Positions 21,564 through 32,994 of a stretch of 64,000 nucleotides of DNA are shown here, in pieces (position 1 is the stretch's first letter; every line of letters begins with the position of its first letter). The notes beneath the pieces were generated by a model. It was not told the origin of the DNA and made no database searches. It saw only the letters and a list, made by a program, of their open reading frames with translations. The DNA comes from Ichthyophis bannanicus (taxonomy: Eukaryota > Chordata > Amphibia > Gymnophiona > Ichthyophiidae). A program made the translations under genes and the position numbers. Location: the NCBI GenBank assembly GCA_033557465.1, contig CM066033.1, forward strand, positions 1,308,417,519 through 1,308,481,518, given 5' to 3'.

Positions 21564-21751
21564 ATGTCAACCACTACAACAGTTCCCTTTTTTCCTTTAG
21601 AGATCCTCTGTGTTTGTCCCATGCTTTTTTGATACTGTCCTCAACTCTACCACCTCCATTGGGAGACTATTCCACGGATCCACCACGCTTTCCATAAAGA
21701 AATATTTCTGTATATCACTCTTGAATTTATCCCCTTTCACTTACTGTAATA
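21564..21751 (-). pseudogene. LINE-2 ORF2 C-terminal tail
   Basis: The minus strand matches the plus-strand sequence at 63670-63830: ggataaattcaagagtg, then cagaaatatttcttta, gtggaatagtctcccaatgg and the FKKAWDKHR-type end. It is the last coding part of the LINE-2 copy. The upstream part lies 8.9 kb away at 30658 because CR1 copy 3 was inserted here. Confidence 0.75.
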
Positions 21752-21759
21752 ACAGAGCT

Positions 21760-23520
21760 GATCAAATTGGTGGAGGGGTGTACTCTATGTTAGAGAGGGC
21801 ACTGAGTCACAAAGGATTAAAGTTTTGCAGGAAACAAAATTTGCTGTAGAATCTCTATGGACTGAAATTCCATGTAAAAAGGGGAAGGCGATGGCAGTGG
21901 GGGTGTACTATCGACCACCTGGCCAGAATGAACAAATGTATGATGAAATGCTCAAAGAAATCAAGGAAGCTAACAAAAGTTACAGCACAGTAATAATAGG
22001 TGATTTCAATTACCCCATAATATGACTGGGTCAGTGTCACAGCAGGACATGCTAGGGAGATAAAGTTTCTAGATGAAATAAATGATTGCTTCTTGGAGCA
22101 GCTGGTTCATGAACCGACCAGAGGGGGAGCCATTTTTGACCTAGTCCTTAGTGGAACACCAGATCTGGTGCAAGAGGTAAGGGTGTTGGGGCCACTTGGC
22201 AATAGTGATCATAGCATGATTGCGTTTGATTTAATTAATGGAGGAGGGATGGTAAGGAAATCCACAGTACTACCTTTTAGCTTTTGAAAGAGAGACTATG
22301 ATAAAATGAGGAAAATAGTTAAGAAAAAATTAAAGGAGCGGTTGCAAAGGTTAAAGACGTACATCAAGCGTGTGGTTGTTTAAAAACACTATCTTAGAAG
22401 CACAGACCAGCTGTATTCAATGCTTTAAGAAAAATGGAAGGAAGTCCAAAGAACTGCCAGCATGGTTTTAAAGCGGAGGTCAGAGAGACTGTTGTTGCAA
22501 AAAAAGCATCTTTCAGGAAATGGAAAAAAGAGCCAAATGACGAAAACTGGTAACAGCACAAGCACTGGCAAGTTAGATGCAAGGCATTGATAAGGCAGGC
22601 AAAGATAACATTTGAGAAGAAGCTTGCTATGGAAGTAAAAACACATAATAAAGACTTTTTCAAGTACATTCATAGAAAAAAAAACCTGTGAGAGAATCAG
22701 TTGGACCATTAGATGATAGAGGGGAGAAAAGGAGCTCTAAGAGAGGACAAGGCCATAGCGGAGAGACTGAATGAATTCTTTGCTTCGATCTTTACTGAGA
22801 AAGTGGTATTTAAGGTGATACTGCGGAAGAATTGAAAGAAATATTGATATACTGGGAAGATGTATTACAACTATTTGATAAACTGAAGAGTAGCAAATCA
22901 CCTGGACCAGATGGTATACATCCAAGGGTATTGAAAGAACTGAAATATGAGATTGCAGACCTGCTATTACTATCTGTGAACTATCATTAAAATCATCTAT
23001 AATACCTAAAGATTGGAGGATGGGCAACGTAACACCAATTTTTAAAAAGAGTTCCAGGGGTGATCCTGGAATTTGCAGACAGGTGCACCTGACATCAGTA
23101 CAGGGAAAAATGGTACAAACCATCATAAAGAACAAAATTACTGAACATGTAGATAGTCATGGCTTAATGGGAGACAGCCAACATGGCTTTAGACAAGGAA
23201 GATGTTGTCTTACTAATCTGTTATGTTTTTTTGAACGTGTGAATAAACAGGTAGACAAAGGTGAGTCGGTTCATATAGTGTATCTGGATTTCCAGAAAGC
23301 CTTTGACAAGGTCCCTCATCAGAGACGTTTGGCAAAACTAAAAAGTCATGGGATAGGAGGCCGTGTACTATTGTGGATCAGAAACTGGTTAAAAATAGAA
23401 AGCAGAGGGTAGGGCTAAATGGCCAATTTTCCCAATGAAGAAAGGTGAATAGTAGAGTACCCCAGGGATCTGTGCTGGGTCCACTGCTTTTTGACATATT
23501 CATAAATGACCTGGAAAGCG
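21760..23520 (+). pseudogene. CR1 ORF2, endonuclease and RT N-terminal part, broken
   Basis: Recognisable blocks are the endonuclease part (YYRPPGQNEQMYDEML about 21905, LDLVLSGTPDLVQEV-type about 22140, NSDHSMIAFDLI about 22200) and RT start (SPGPDGIHPRV-type about 22900, the equivalent of ITPIFKKGSRGDPG near 23030, FRQGRCCLTNLLCFF about 23190, VYLDFQKAFDKVPHQR about 23280). Many stops and frameshifts are present. It is cut at gacctggaaag (about 23519) by DIRS C and resumes at 29298. Confidence 0.88.
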
Positions 23521-23655
23521 TAGTTACTCACCTGTAACAGGTGTTCTCCAGGAGCAGCAGGAATCAGTCCTCACTTATGGGTGACGTCGGCGCCGACGGA
23601 GCCCTCGCGGAGCAATTTTCCCCAGCTTTCAAAGAAAGCCTTTGGGAATTGCAGC
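23521..23655. repeat. DIRS C left ITR
   Basis: It starts tagttactcacctgtaacag and contains the perfect dyad CGTCGGCGCCGACG (23586-23599). Its inner arm ctttcaaagaaagcc is inverted near 29200. Confidence 0.88.
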
Positions 23656-23792
23656 GCGCATGCGCGGTCGTCTTCCCGCCCGAGGGTGCCATCTTAGCCA
23701 GTCAGATGACATAGCTAAAAAAGACAGCATAAAAATTTGCAAAAAGAACATAAGCAGACGATTGCAACTCCAAGGGGAGGAGGGAGGGTAGT

Positions 23793-23890
23793 GAGGACTG
23801 ATTCCTGCTGCTCCTGGAGAACACCTGTTACAGGTGAGTAACTACGCTTTCTCCAGGACCAAGCAGGAAGTCAGTCCTCACTTATGGGAC
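23793..23890. repeat. DIRS C internal complementary region
   Basis: The reverse complement of the left ITR start (...acaggtgagtaactac), two bases, then the reverse complement of the right ITR end (ctttctccaggaccaagcag...). This juxtaposition mirrors a circle junction. Confidence 0.88.
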
Positions 23891-24024
23891 TCCCAAGCTC
23901 AAGGCTACCGGAGACCCTAAGCACAAAAATGAGCTCCCTCTAGCTCAGCAGCACAGAAGGATAGAATCTTCGCTGAATTATCACCCACCGGTAGCCCACA
24001 TCCGGGATGGAGGGTAGGAGTTGC

Positions 24025-27000
24025 TCAGACCTCAAAGAGATTACGGAGGACTGCCTGTCCGAAAGCACTGTCCCTACGGGACTCCCTCTCGAGACAGTAA
24101 TGGACCGCAAAAGTCTGGCTCGAAGACCAAGTAGCGGCCCGGCAGATGTCTGCCAGCTGAACAGAGCGGAGGTAAGCCACTGACGTGGCCTTTGCCCGAA
24201 CGCAATGAGCCGTGACTCGACTTTCTAAGGAGAGTCCGGCTGCCCCATAAGCCCAAGAGATACAGTCCGCAACCCAGATGGACAGAGTACGCTTGGAGAC
24301 CGGGAGCCCGAATTTATTGGGGTCAAAAGACACAAAAAGCTGAGCAGCTTTACGGTGCTCCCGCGTACGGTCAAGGTAGAAGTTCAATGCCCTTCTACAG
24401 TCCAGGGTATGGAGGACCGTTTCAGCTCGGCTGGAGTGTGGTCTGGGAAAGAAGGTTGGAAGTACCACCTCCTGATTGATGTGAAAAGGGGAGACCACTT
24501 TAGGCAGAAATTTCGGGTGAGTCCGTAGGACTACCCTATTCTTGTAGAACCTAGTGTAAGGGGGATCAGACACGAGGGCCTGCAATTCACTTACGCGTCT
24601 GGCGGAAGTGAGGGCTATCAAGAACAGTGTTTTCCAAGACAGAAAACGGAGAGAACAGGTAGCCATAGGTTCAAAAGGCGGACAGGTGATCCGCTGCAAA
24701 ACCACATTCAGGTCCCAGTCAGGCGCTGGCGGGCGCAGAGGTGGTTTAAGTAGAAGGAGACCTCGGAGAAACCTCGCTACGAGAGGGTCGCTTGAGAGAG
24801 GTCTACCGCCCACCGGCACATGATGTGCCGAAAGAGCACTGAGGTGAACTTTGACGGAGTTGGACTTAAGTCCCAGATTAGAGAGGTGTAGCAAGTACTG
24901 CAAGATCACCGACACCGGGCAGGAGAAGGGATCCTGAGACTGTTGGGTACACCAGACTGCAAAGCGACGCCATTTAAGGGCGTAGCATTTGCGGGTAGAA
25001 AGCCGTCGCGAAGCCAAGACGACCTCCTCCACCTCCGCCGGCAGGAGAAGGGGAGCAAGGACTACCCTCTCAGCAGCCAGGCCATGAGGTTGAGAGACCT
25101 GAGGTTGGGGTGCAGTAGGGACCCCTGATCCTGAGTGAGGAGATCCGGTTGTACCCCCAGAGGGATTGGATCCTCCACCGCCAGTTGCAGTAGGAGCGGA
25201 AAACCACGGCTGCCTGGGCCAGCGAGGGGCCACCAGGATCATGAAGGCTTTGTCTCGGAGAACCTTGAAAAGAGCCCGAGAGACTAGCGGGATGGGAGGG
25301 AAAGCGTACAGAAGGCTCCCCGACCATGAGATCAGAAAAGCGTCCGCCGCAACCCGAAGGGGGTGTGGCTGACGAGAGCAGAAGCGAGGAAGCTGCCGGT
25401 TGTGAGGACTGGCAAAGAGATCCACCGTGGGGAGGCCCCACTTGAGGAAGAGCTTCTGAACTACCAAGGGATCCAGACGCCACTCGTGCGGCTGGAGGAC
25501 CCTGCTGAGTTTGTCCGCAAGGCAATTTTCTTGGCCCGGGAGATAAACTGCCTTGAGGAGAATGCCCTGACTGACGGCCCAAGAGCAGAGCTTCTGTGCC
25601 TCCCGGCAGAGGAGGAAGGAGCCCGTGCCCCCCTGCTTGTTCACGTAGAACATGGCAACTTGATTGTCCGTCTGGACAAGGACGGACTGGTGGGAAGTCA
25701 GGTGGGAGAAGGCCTTGAGAGCTAGGCGGATCGCCCTGAGCTCCAGGAAGTTGATCTGCTGAGCAGACTCCCACGTGGTCCAGAGGCCCTGCGTACGTGC
25801 CTCTTGGCAATGTGCTCCCCAGCCCAGGAGGGATGCATCGGTGGTCAGCACCCGGGTCGGCTGAGGTGACTGGAAAGGCATTCCGAACATGAGGTTCGGC
25901 TGCCGGAGCCACCACCGGAGAGACGAGATCAGCGGCTCGGAGACGCGCACTAGGTCTGCTAGGCTGCCTGTGGCTTGACGCCACTTTTGGCGGAGACACC
26001 ACTGAGCAGACCGCATATTCAGGCGGGCATTGGGGGTCACATGGACGGTGGAAGCCATATGGCCGAGTAGTCTCAGGAAGTGCCTGGCGGAGACCAGGGG
26101 CTGGCTGCGAAAACGGTCGGTCGGCTAGGTCCATGAGCCGTTGAGCCCTGTCGAGCGGTAGGTACGCTCGTGCCTGAGGAGTGTGCAGCCTTGCGCCGAT
26201 GAACTCGAGATCCTGTGAGGGGAGCAAAGTGGACTTTGCGAAGTTTATAACAAAGCCCAAGTGCTGCAGAAGAGTCACCGTGCGGCGCGTGGCGTTGGTG
26301 ACCTCCTGAGCGGACGCTGCCCTGATGAGCCAGTCGTCGAGGTACGGAAAGACATAGAGGCCGTGAAGCCGGAGATGGGCCGCCACGACCGCGAGACATT
26401 TTGTGAAGACTCGCGGTGAGGAGGACAGGCCAAAGGGCAGAACCCTGTACTGGTAATGATTTCCTGCCACCACAAACCTTAGGTATTGGCGGTGGCTTGG
26501 GTGGATGAGGATGTGCGTGTAGGCATCCTTTAGATCCAAGGAGCATAGCCAATCTCCCTGCTGGAGGTAGGGCAGAAGGATTCCAAGGGTAAGCATTTTG
26601 AACTTCTCCCGCACAAGGAACTTGTTGAGGTTGCGCAAGTCCAGGATGGGTCTGAGGCCCCCTGTTCTCTTTGGTATCAGAAAATACCTCGAATAAAAGC
26701 CTTGACCTCTCAGGTGGTGTGGCACCGGTTCCACCGCCTGTTCCTGCAGAAGACCTGCTAACTCCTGAAGGAGCAACTCCCTGTGCAGAGGGGGTCGCGG
26801 AGGTTCTCCCGGAAAATAGGAGGGAGGGACCTGATGGAAGTGGAGAAGATAGCCTTCTCGCACGACCTGAAGCACCCAGGCATCTGCGGTGATGCTGGAC
26901 CACCTGTGGGCGAAGTGAACCAGCCGGCCTCCGGTGCTGGGAGCCAGCGGGGGGGGAGAGGCTATGCTTAGTGAGTCAAAAGCCCCCACCCTGCTGAGCA

Positions 27001-27150
27001 GGGGCTGGTGGTGCAGGCTTGGGGGCTTGCTGCCTACGGGACCCGTTACCCCGTCCCTTGGCCTGCTGGCCCTGTTGGGGAGCTGCAGGGGCCTGATAAT
27101 GGGGGTATTGTTTGTAGGCAGCCGCCTTCCTCGGGTAAAAGGACTTTTTC
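24025..27150 (-). pseudogene. DIRS C pol: RT, RNase H, methyltransferase-like segment and tyrosine recombinase
   Basis: Two overlapping minus-strand frames, joined by one frameshift near 26060-26110, encode the whole pol. The first gives RT (GLRPILDLRNLNKFL, LDLKDAYTHILIHP, LPFGLSSSPRVFTKC, YLDDWLI). The second (677 codons) gives RNase H (TTDASLLGWGAH, LELRAI, QTDNQVAMFYVNKQGG, CLADKLSR), a methyltransferase-like segment (TVDLFAS ... LYAFPPIP), the core-binding region (RRLSTRKCYALKWRRF) and the recombinase with box I ARRVSELQAL, box II TAHCVRAKATSVA and the terminal Tyr in FAVHYCL. The stop is at 24025. All R-H-R-Y recombinase residues are present. An upstream frameshift fuses the gag frame to pol. 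It is one or two mutations from an intact reading. Confidence 0.9.
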
Positions 27151-28898
27151 CCCGAGCCCTTCTTTTCTGGGAAGGGGCGGAGGTCTTCCTAGAAAGCCTG
27201 GTCCTGGTGAGAGTCTCAGTCTCAATTTGCGCAGCCTTTTCCGCCATGGGCTTGCCAAAGAGGTTTTCGCCTCGGCAGGGGACATCGACCAACTTGTCCT
27301 GCACCCAGGGCTCAAGGTCTGACGACTGAAGCCAAGCCTGTCGGCGGGCACCGATGCCGGCTGCGGCCACTCGAGCCGATGCTTCAAAGCCATCATAGGC
27401 TGCTCGGGACATGAACTTTGAGCATTCCCGAATGCCAGTGGACAAGGCTAGGAACCTCCGCAAGGGTTCCTCGGACAGACCAGCGGAGAATCCGGCTAGC
27501 TCTTTAGCCAGATCCCGGAGATACATGCCCATGTATAGCTGGTAAGTCTGGACACGACATGCGAGCATAGAGCCCTGGAAGCACTTCTTGCCAAGGCCAT
27601 CCAGGTTACGGGCCTCCCTTCCAGGAGGCACCGAGGAGTGCATCTTCTGGCTCTTAAGACGATGCATGGCCGATTCCACTACCATGGAATGGTGTGGCAG
27701 CTGTGCCTTTTGAAAGCCAGGGCTCTTGCGGACTCGATAGATAGAATCGACCCGCTTGCTCAGGACCGGCGAGGAGGCCGGACTCTGCCACATGCGGAAG
27801 AGTAGTCGTTCCAGCATAGGAGGAACCGGCACAGTAAAGTGTTCCCTCGCGGGAGAGTCATACTGGAGGGCGTCGAGCTCTTCGGCTCGAGGCTCCTCCT
27901 CGGGATCCGCAGGGAAGGCCAAAGCCTTGGCCATATCCCTAACGAAGTCCGAGAAACCGGGCATCCTCCGGGGGGGACTGCTTCCGAGGCTCGGACTCCG
28001 GTGAGTCCGATGGGACACACCGAGTCCGGAAAGAATCAGGTGACTCTTCCTCCTCAGACTCCCAGACCGACTCCGACGAGGACTCGGTGGGGTCGGCCCG
28101 GGCAGGGTGCGGCGCCAGCCGCCCCGACGCCGAGGGAGTCGGTGTCGGCGACCTCGGTCCCGAACGGGAGGCCGAGGGTGACCTCGACCGAGGATCGACT
28201 CGAGTTCTCATCGACTCGAGGATCGGCTCGGTCTCCGGGGTCGACTTGGACGTCGACGTCCCGGCGGTCGGGGCAGCGGCGCCAGCGAAGCCAGCGAGCA
28301 GTGCCCTCTGCTGGTCCATGAAGGCAGACAGTCTGCTCTCCAAGGCCGTCAACCTGAGTCCGAGCTCAGGTGACCCAGCAGCCCCCGACTCGGGCCCCGA
28401 CGGCGTCGGGCCCGACGTCGGCTGTCGCGGAGGCGAGTCCAGAAGGACCACAGGACTTACCCGGGCAGGCATCTCCGACTCCAGGCGAGGTCGCTTCGGG
28501 ATGTGTTCCTTCTCCAAGGACCCGGGGCGGCTGTCGGGGCTATGCGACCTGGCCCTCGCGGAACCAGGAGTGTCCACCGACGCCGCCCTCGCGGGTTTCA
28601 CCTTCCGACGATGGTCCCCGGAGGGAGAACCCCGGTCGGAGGAACTCCGGCGACGGTCCGAGCTGGAGCCTTTTGACGCGGAGGCCTCCGACGAGGTCCG
28701 GGTACGGCTGGGGTCAGCGAAGATTCTCTCACGCTGATGCCGCCGACTTCTCAACGCCTTTGAGGACATTTTGCTGCAGGGCCCACAGATCAGTTCCTCA
28801 TGATCCGGGCCCAGGCAGCGGAGGCAAAAGTCGTGTGTGTCGGTTAGTGACATATTTCAGTCACACCGACCACACCGCTTAAACCCACTGGCAGCCAT
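26976..28898 (-). pseudogene. DIRS C gag, broken
   Basis: The ATG at 28896-28898 reads MAASGFKRCGRCD then TGA. The conserved continuation MSLTDTHDFCLRCLGPDH follows at once in the same frame, so one codon is now a stop. A variable Ser/Pro/Arg region follows. A frameshift in a G-run near 27965 moves the reading into the frame with GFSDFVRDMAKALAF and on to the conserved helix-rich part (QLYMGMYLRDLAKELAGF about 27510). The expected gag stop is near 26976 (the GGGF-stop equivalent). Confidence 0.85.
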
Positions 28899-29204
28899 CG
28901 GGGGAAAAAGGGCCCCTGCGAGGTCAAAGGACCGGGCTGCCAGGGAAACCGAAAACGAAAGCTGACTAAGTCAGAAAAACCGAAAAAGTAAGAGGACTCG
29001 TGACCGGCGTCGCGAGTCCGGGCGGGAAAAAGATCGGCGTCGAACCGAAGGAAAAAAGGATAAAATAAAGAAGAAAATCAACTTTTTCGCGGGGACAAGA
29101 CGGGGACGTCTGTAGGGCTCCGCGGAAAAAAGAAGACTGGCTAAGATGGCACCCTCGGGCGGGAAGACGACCGCGCATGCGCGCTGCAATTCCCAAAGGC
29201 TTTC

Positions 29205-29296
29205 TTTGAAAGCTGGGGAAAATTGCTCCGCGAGGGCTCCGTCGGCGCCGACGTCACCCATAAGTGAGGACTGACTTCCTGCTTGGTCCTCGAGAA
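29205..29296. repeat. DIRS C right ITR
   Basis: Inverse of the left ITR inner part, with dyad CGTCGGCGCCGACG at 29239-29252. It ends ttggtcctcgagAAAA at the target site. Confidence 0.87.
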
Positions 29297-29297
29297 A

Positions 29298-30501
29298 AGG
29301 GAATAACGAGTGAGGTTATCAAATTTGCAGATGACACAAAACTATTTAAAGTTGTTAAAACCCAAGAGGATTGTGGAAAATTGCAAGAGGATCTTGATAA
29401 ACTGGAAGAATGGGCATCCAAATGCAGATGAAATTTAATGTGGATAAGTGCAAAGTTATGCACCTAGGAAAGAACAACCCAAACTATGGTTACACGATGC
29501 AAGGTTCCACATTAGGAACCACCACCCAGGAAAAAGATTTAGGCATCATCAGGATAACAAGTTAAAACCCTACGCCCAGTGTGCAGCGGTGGCCAAGAGA
29601 GCAAATAGAATGCTAGGTATCATAAGGTACCACACACACCCCCACTTGACTGACGAATACTCTACTCTATAACTCATTGTATTTTAACCTTTTTGTAAAT
29701 AACCACTGTAAATAACATTGGCAGTTCTTTGCCTATTCCCTGTAAAAAGTTAGAAACTTCTGATCAATATAACAATACAGAAGTATACAAAAGTATACAA
29801 AAGTATACACCTTGTAAATAGTTTTAAGCAGTTTAACGCACTGTTATATGTAAAAAGTTAAAAAAAATGTCTGTTCAATGTAATGGTATACGAATGTATA
29901 CATAACTTAATTTGTTCCATGTAAACCGCCCCTGATCTCTGGAAGGGGCGGTATAGAAGAAATAGATAAATAAATAAATAAAATAAAATAAGGAAAGGAA
30001 TGGAAAATAAAACAAAGGATATTATAATGCCTCTGTATCGTTGTATGGTGCAACCGTACCTTGAATATTGTGTGCAATTCTGGTCGCCGTATCCTAAAAA
30101 AGATATAGCATTAAAAGAAAGGGTACAGAGAAGAGCCACTAAAATGGTAAAGGGGATGGAAGGATACCCCTATGAAGAGGGGCTAAAAAGGTTAGGGCTC
30201 TTCAACCTGGAAAAGAGAAGACAGGGGAGATATGATAGAGGTCTATCAATTAATGAATGGAGTGGAACGGGTAAACATAGATCGATTGCTTACGCCATCA
30301 AAATATAGAAAGACAAGGGGGCATGCAATGAAGCTACAGGGTAAACTATTTAAGACTAATAAGAGAAAATATTTTTTCTCTCAATGTGTAATCAAACTCT
30401 GGAATTTGTTACCGGAGGATGTAGCAAAAGCTGTTAGAGTAGCTGGGTTTATAAAAGGTTTGGACAAGTTCCTGGAGGAAAGATCCATAAACCATTATTA
30501 A
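29298..30501 (+). pseudogene. CR1 ORF2, RT C-terminal half
   Basis: The sequence resumes after DIRS C with the FADD box in IKFADDTKLFKVVK (about 29320). It is interrupted by a 360-bp insert (29628-29987) and continues with ENKTKDIIMPLYR, YLEYCVQFWSPYPKKD and RRATKMVKGMEG, ending [14 protein letters not shown] at 30501. Frame errors are present near 29430. It is the downstream part of the frame broken at 23520. Confidence 0.9.
29628..29987 (+). mobile_element. Insertion carrying an L2-like LINE or SINE 3' tail
   Basis: A 360-bp insert in CR1 with a 6-bp target duplication ataagg (29622-29627 and 29988-29993). Its 3' end has the hairpin atgtaaaccgcccc ... ggggcggtatag and an (aaat)n tail, as in the L2-like LINE at 55424. 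It contains three repeats of aagtataca (29783-29809). The 5' part is not recognised. Confidence 0.72.
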
Positions 30502-30669
30502 AAGGGACCCGGGATATCACTGCTTGACCCAAACCGAGCATTGTGGAACCTATGTCTTTTGGGGAAACTGCTAGGTACTTATGACCTAGATTGGCCACAG
30601 TTGGAAAGAGGATACTGGGCTTGATGGACCTTGGTCTGACCCAGTATGGCATTTCTTATGATCTCACCC

Positions 30670-32539
30670 TCAGAGGCTCTCCTCCTGTGCATTTATGCCA
30701 CGGAGGTATTTAAACGTCTCAATCATACCATCTCTATCCCGCCTTTCCTTTAAGGTGTACATATGAAGATCCTTAAATCTGATCTCATACGCTTCATAAC
30801 GAAGACCAATAACCATTTTAGTAGCCACCCTCTGTACCGACTCCAGCCTGTTTATATCCTTTTGAAGGTGCGGTCTCCAGAATTGCACAGAATACTCCAA
30901 ATGAGGTCGCACCAAAGACTTATCCTTTTTTCTGCAGGCCATTCTTCTCCCTATACACCCAAGCATCCTTCTAGCTTTTGCCATTGCCTTTTCTACCTGT
31001 TTATCTACTTTAAGAATATCAGACACAATCATGCCTAGGTCCTGCTCTTCTTATATTGCTCCCTTGCATTGCTGCAGCCCAAATGCATGACCTTGCATTT
31101 TTTAACATTAAATCTCAGCTACCAAATTCTAGACCATTCTTCTAGCTTAGCTAGATCCCTCCTCATGTTATCTACACCTTCCTGGGTGTCTACTCTATTG
31201 CAGATTTTGTCATCATCCGCAAAGAGGGAAACCTTACCTGACAACCCTTCCGCTATATCACTAACAAAGATGTTAAAAAGAATCAAACCAAGGACAGATC
31301 CCTGGGGCACACCACTGGTAACGTCCTTCCCCTCAGAGTGAGCTCCATTTACCTATACACTTTGTCGCCTCCCAGTCAACCAATTTCTAACCCAAGCAGT
31401 AACTTTAGGGTCCATCCCTAGGGTGCTCAGTTTGTTTATAAGTCGCCTGTGAGGAACGGTGTCAAAGGCTTTACTGAAATCTAAATACACCACATCTTGG
31501 GCTCTCCCTCAGTCCAACTCCCTGGTCACCCAGTCAAAGAAATCAATCAGATTGATCTGAGAAGACCTGCCTCTAGTGAATCCATGCTGCCTTGAATCCT
31601 GTAATCCGCTGGACTCCAGAAACCTCACTATTTTCTCTTTCAGCACCACTGAAGTTAGACTAATTGGCCTGTAGTTTCCAACTACATTCTTACTTTCGCT
31701 TTTGTGTAAAGGGACCACATGTGCCTCCTCTCCAGTCCTTTGGCACCACTCCTGACTCCATCGAGGCATTGAAAAGGTCAGTCAGTGGAGCTGCTAGAAC
31801 ATCCCCAAGTTCCCTCAGTATTCTAGGATGTATCCCACCCGGTTCCATCGCTTTGTCTACTTTAAGTTTAGCTAGTTTCTTACAGTCTTCTGAAAATTGT
31901 TCAAGATGCCCTTCGCTTCTGTTCCTGTTTGTGGGTGTTTTCTGAGGTCCTGCTCCTGGTTCTTCATCTGAGAATAGAGAACAGAAATATTTGTTAAGCA
32001 ATTCCGCTTCATCCTCATCAGCTTCTACATATTCCTCCCCTTCACCCTTGAGACTGACGATACCACTTTTGCCCTTCCTCTTTTCACTAACATATCTGAA
32101 AAATGTCTTATTCCCCCATTTTACTGCATTGGCTATTTTGTTCCTCTTTTTCAATCTTTGCTTTCCTGACTACTTTGCTAGCTTCTCTAAGTTTTTCCAA
32201 ATATAGATGCCTGTCTTCCTCTCTCTGTGATCTCTTGTATTTCATGAAGGTCTCCCTCTTTTTCTTCACTTTTTCAGCTACTTCTTTCGAAAACCATAGC
32301 GATCTCCTTTTCCATTTACCTTTACCTTTATTTACCATTTTAACAAAAAGGTTGGCTGCCCTTAAAATATCCCCTTTCAGTTTTGCCTACTATTTTTCTA
32401 CATCCCCCAGCTGTTCTTATCCCGCTAACGACTCCCTGAGGTATTGGCCCATCTTGGCAAAGTTAGTTTTCCTGACGTCTAAGACCCTCGCTTTTGAATG
32501 GTGATCACTGGATGCAAAATGATCTCACACTATAAAGCA
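30670..32539 (-). pseudogene. LINE-2 ORF2: end of endonuclease and RT, broken
   Basis: Minus-strand blocks are SSDHHSKARVLDVRKTNFAK (endonuclease end, about 32510), KAMEPGGIHPRILRELGDVLA (about 31830), NYRPISLTS (about 31680), a degenerate FxxGRSSQINLIDF (about 31570), PQGSVLGLILFNIFVSDIAEGL (about 31300), FADDDKICNR (catalytic FADD, about 31210) and HLEYSVQFWRPHLQKDINRLE (about 30880). It is a CR1-clade RT but a clearly different subfamily from the CR1 copies above. Frames change at least five times. Upstream coding continues at 38190 beyond DIRS D. Confidence 0.86.
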
Positions 32540-32665
32540 CAGTTACTTACCTGTAACAGGTGATCTCTGGGAACAGCAGGAATTAGTCCTCACTTATGGG
32601 TACGTCGGTACCGACGGAGCCTACGCGGGAAAGCTCCCCAGCTTCCCAGAAGGAAGCTTTTGGGG
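32540..32665. repeat. DIRS D left ITR
   Basis: It starts cagttacttacctgtaacag and contains the perfect dyad CGTCGGTACCGACG (about 32604-32617). Its inner arm cccagcttcccagaaggaagc is inverted at 38087-38107. Confidence 0.88.
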
Positions 32666-32796
32666 CCTCCCACTGCACATGCGCGCTGCCTTCCCGCCTT
32701 CCTGACCAGCTCTCCTCAGTTCGAGTTTATAGCTGAGACAATAGAGAGAGGAAAGGAAGATAGATAGAAGATACAACTCCTAGGGGAGGTGGGTGG

Positions 32797-32895
32797 GTTG
32801 TGAGGACTAATTCCTGCTGTTCCCAGAGATCACCTGTTACAGGTAAGTAACTGTGCTATCTCCAGGAACAAGCAGGAGTAAGTCCTCACTTATGG
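32797..32895. repeat. DIRS D internal complementary region
   Basis: The stretch gtgaggactaattcctgctg ... acaggtaagtaactgtg is followed by ctatctccaggaacaagcag. These are the complements of the left and right outer ends. Confidence 0.88.
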
Positions 32896-32994
32896 GGACT
32901 CCCTAGCTAAGATGCCTGGGAGATCCCCTTCCAAGGGTTAGCCATCTTCGTATGGATCTCAGGCATCCATCCTGGGAAGGTGGGCAGGAGTTGT

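Larger units (their letters stand above)
23521..29297 (-). mobile_element. DIRS C: structurally complete DIRS-like retrotransposon
   Basis: A 5.78-kb element with both ITRs, ICR, pol and gag. The plus-strand order is left ITR (23521-23655), ICR (23793-23890), pol (24025-27150), gag (26976-28898), leader, right ITR (29205-29296). It is inserted in CR1 copy 3 at ctggAAAg/ggaataacg without target duplication. A few frameshifts and stops are present, but all catalytic boxes are visible. Confidence 0.93.
21752..30657 (+). mobile_element. CR1 LINE copy 3, carrying DIRS C and a SINE/LINE tail
   Basis: Plus-strand CR1 pieces are 21752-23520, 29298-29627 and 29988-30657. It begins in the endonuclease (NRADQIGGGV) and ends ...gacccagtatggcatttcttatg. 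DIRS C sits inside the RT and a 360-bp insert lies downstream of the FADD box. Confidence 0.9.

Noticed and set aside
23700..23900. A CRISPR-like or phage attachment array from repeated acctgttacaggtgagtaac words
   Set aside because: The repeats are the ITRs and ICRs of DIRS elements and occur only at their expected positions.
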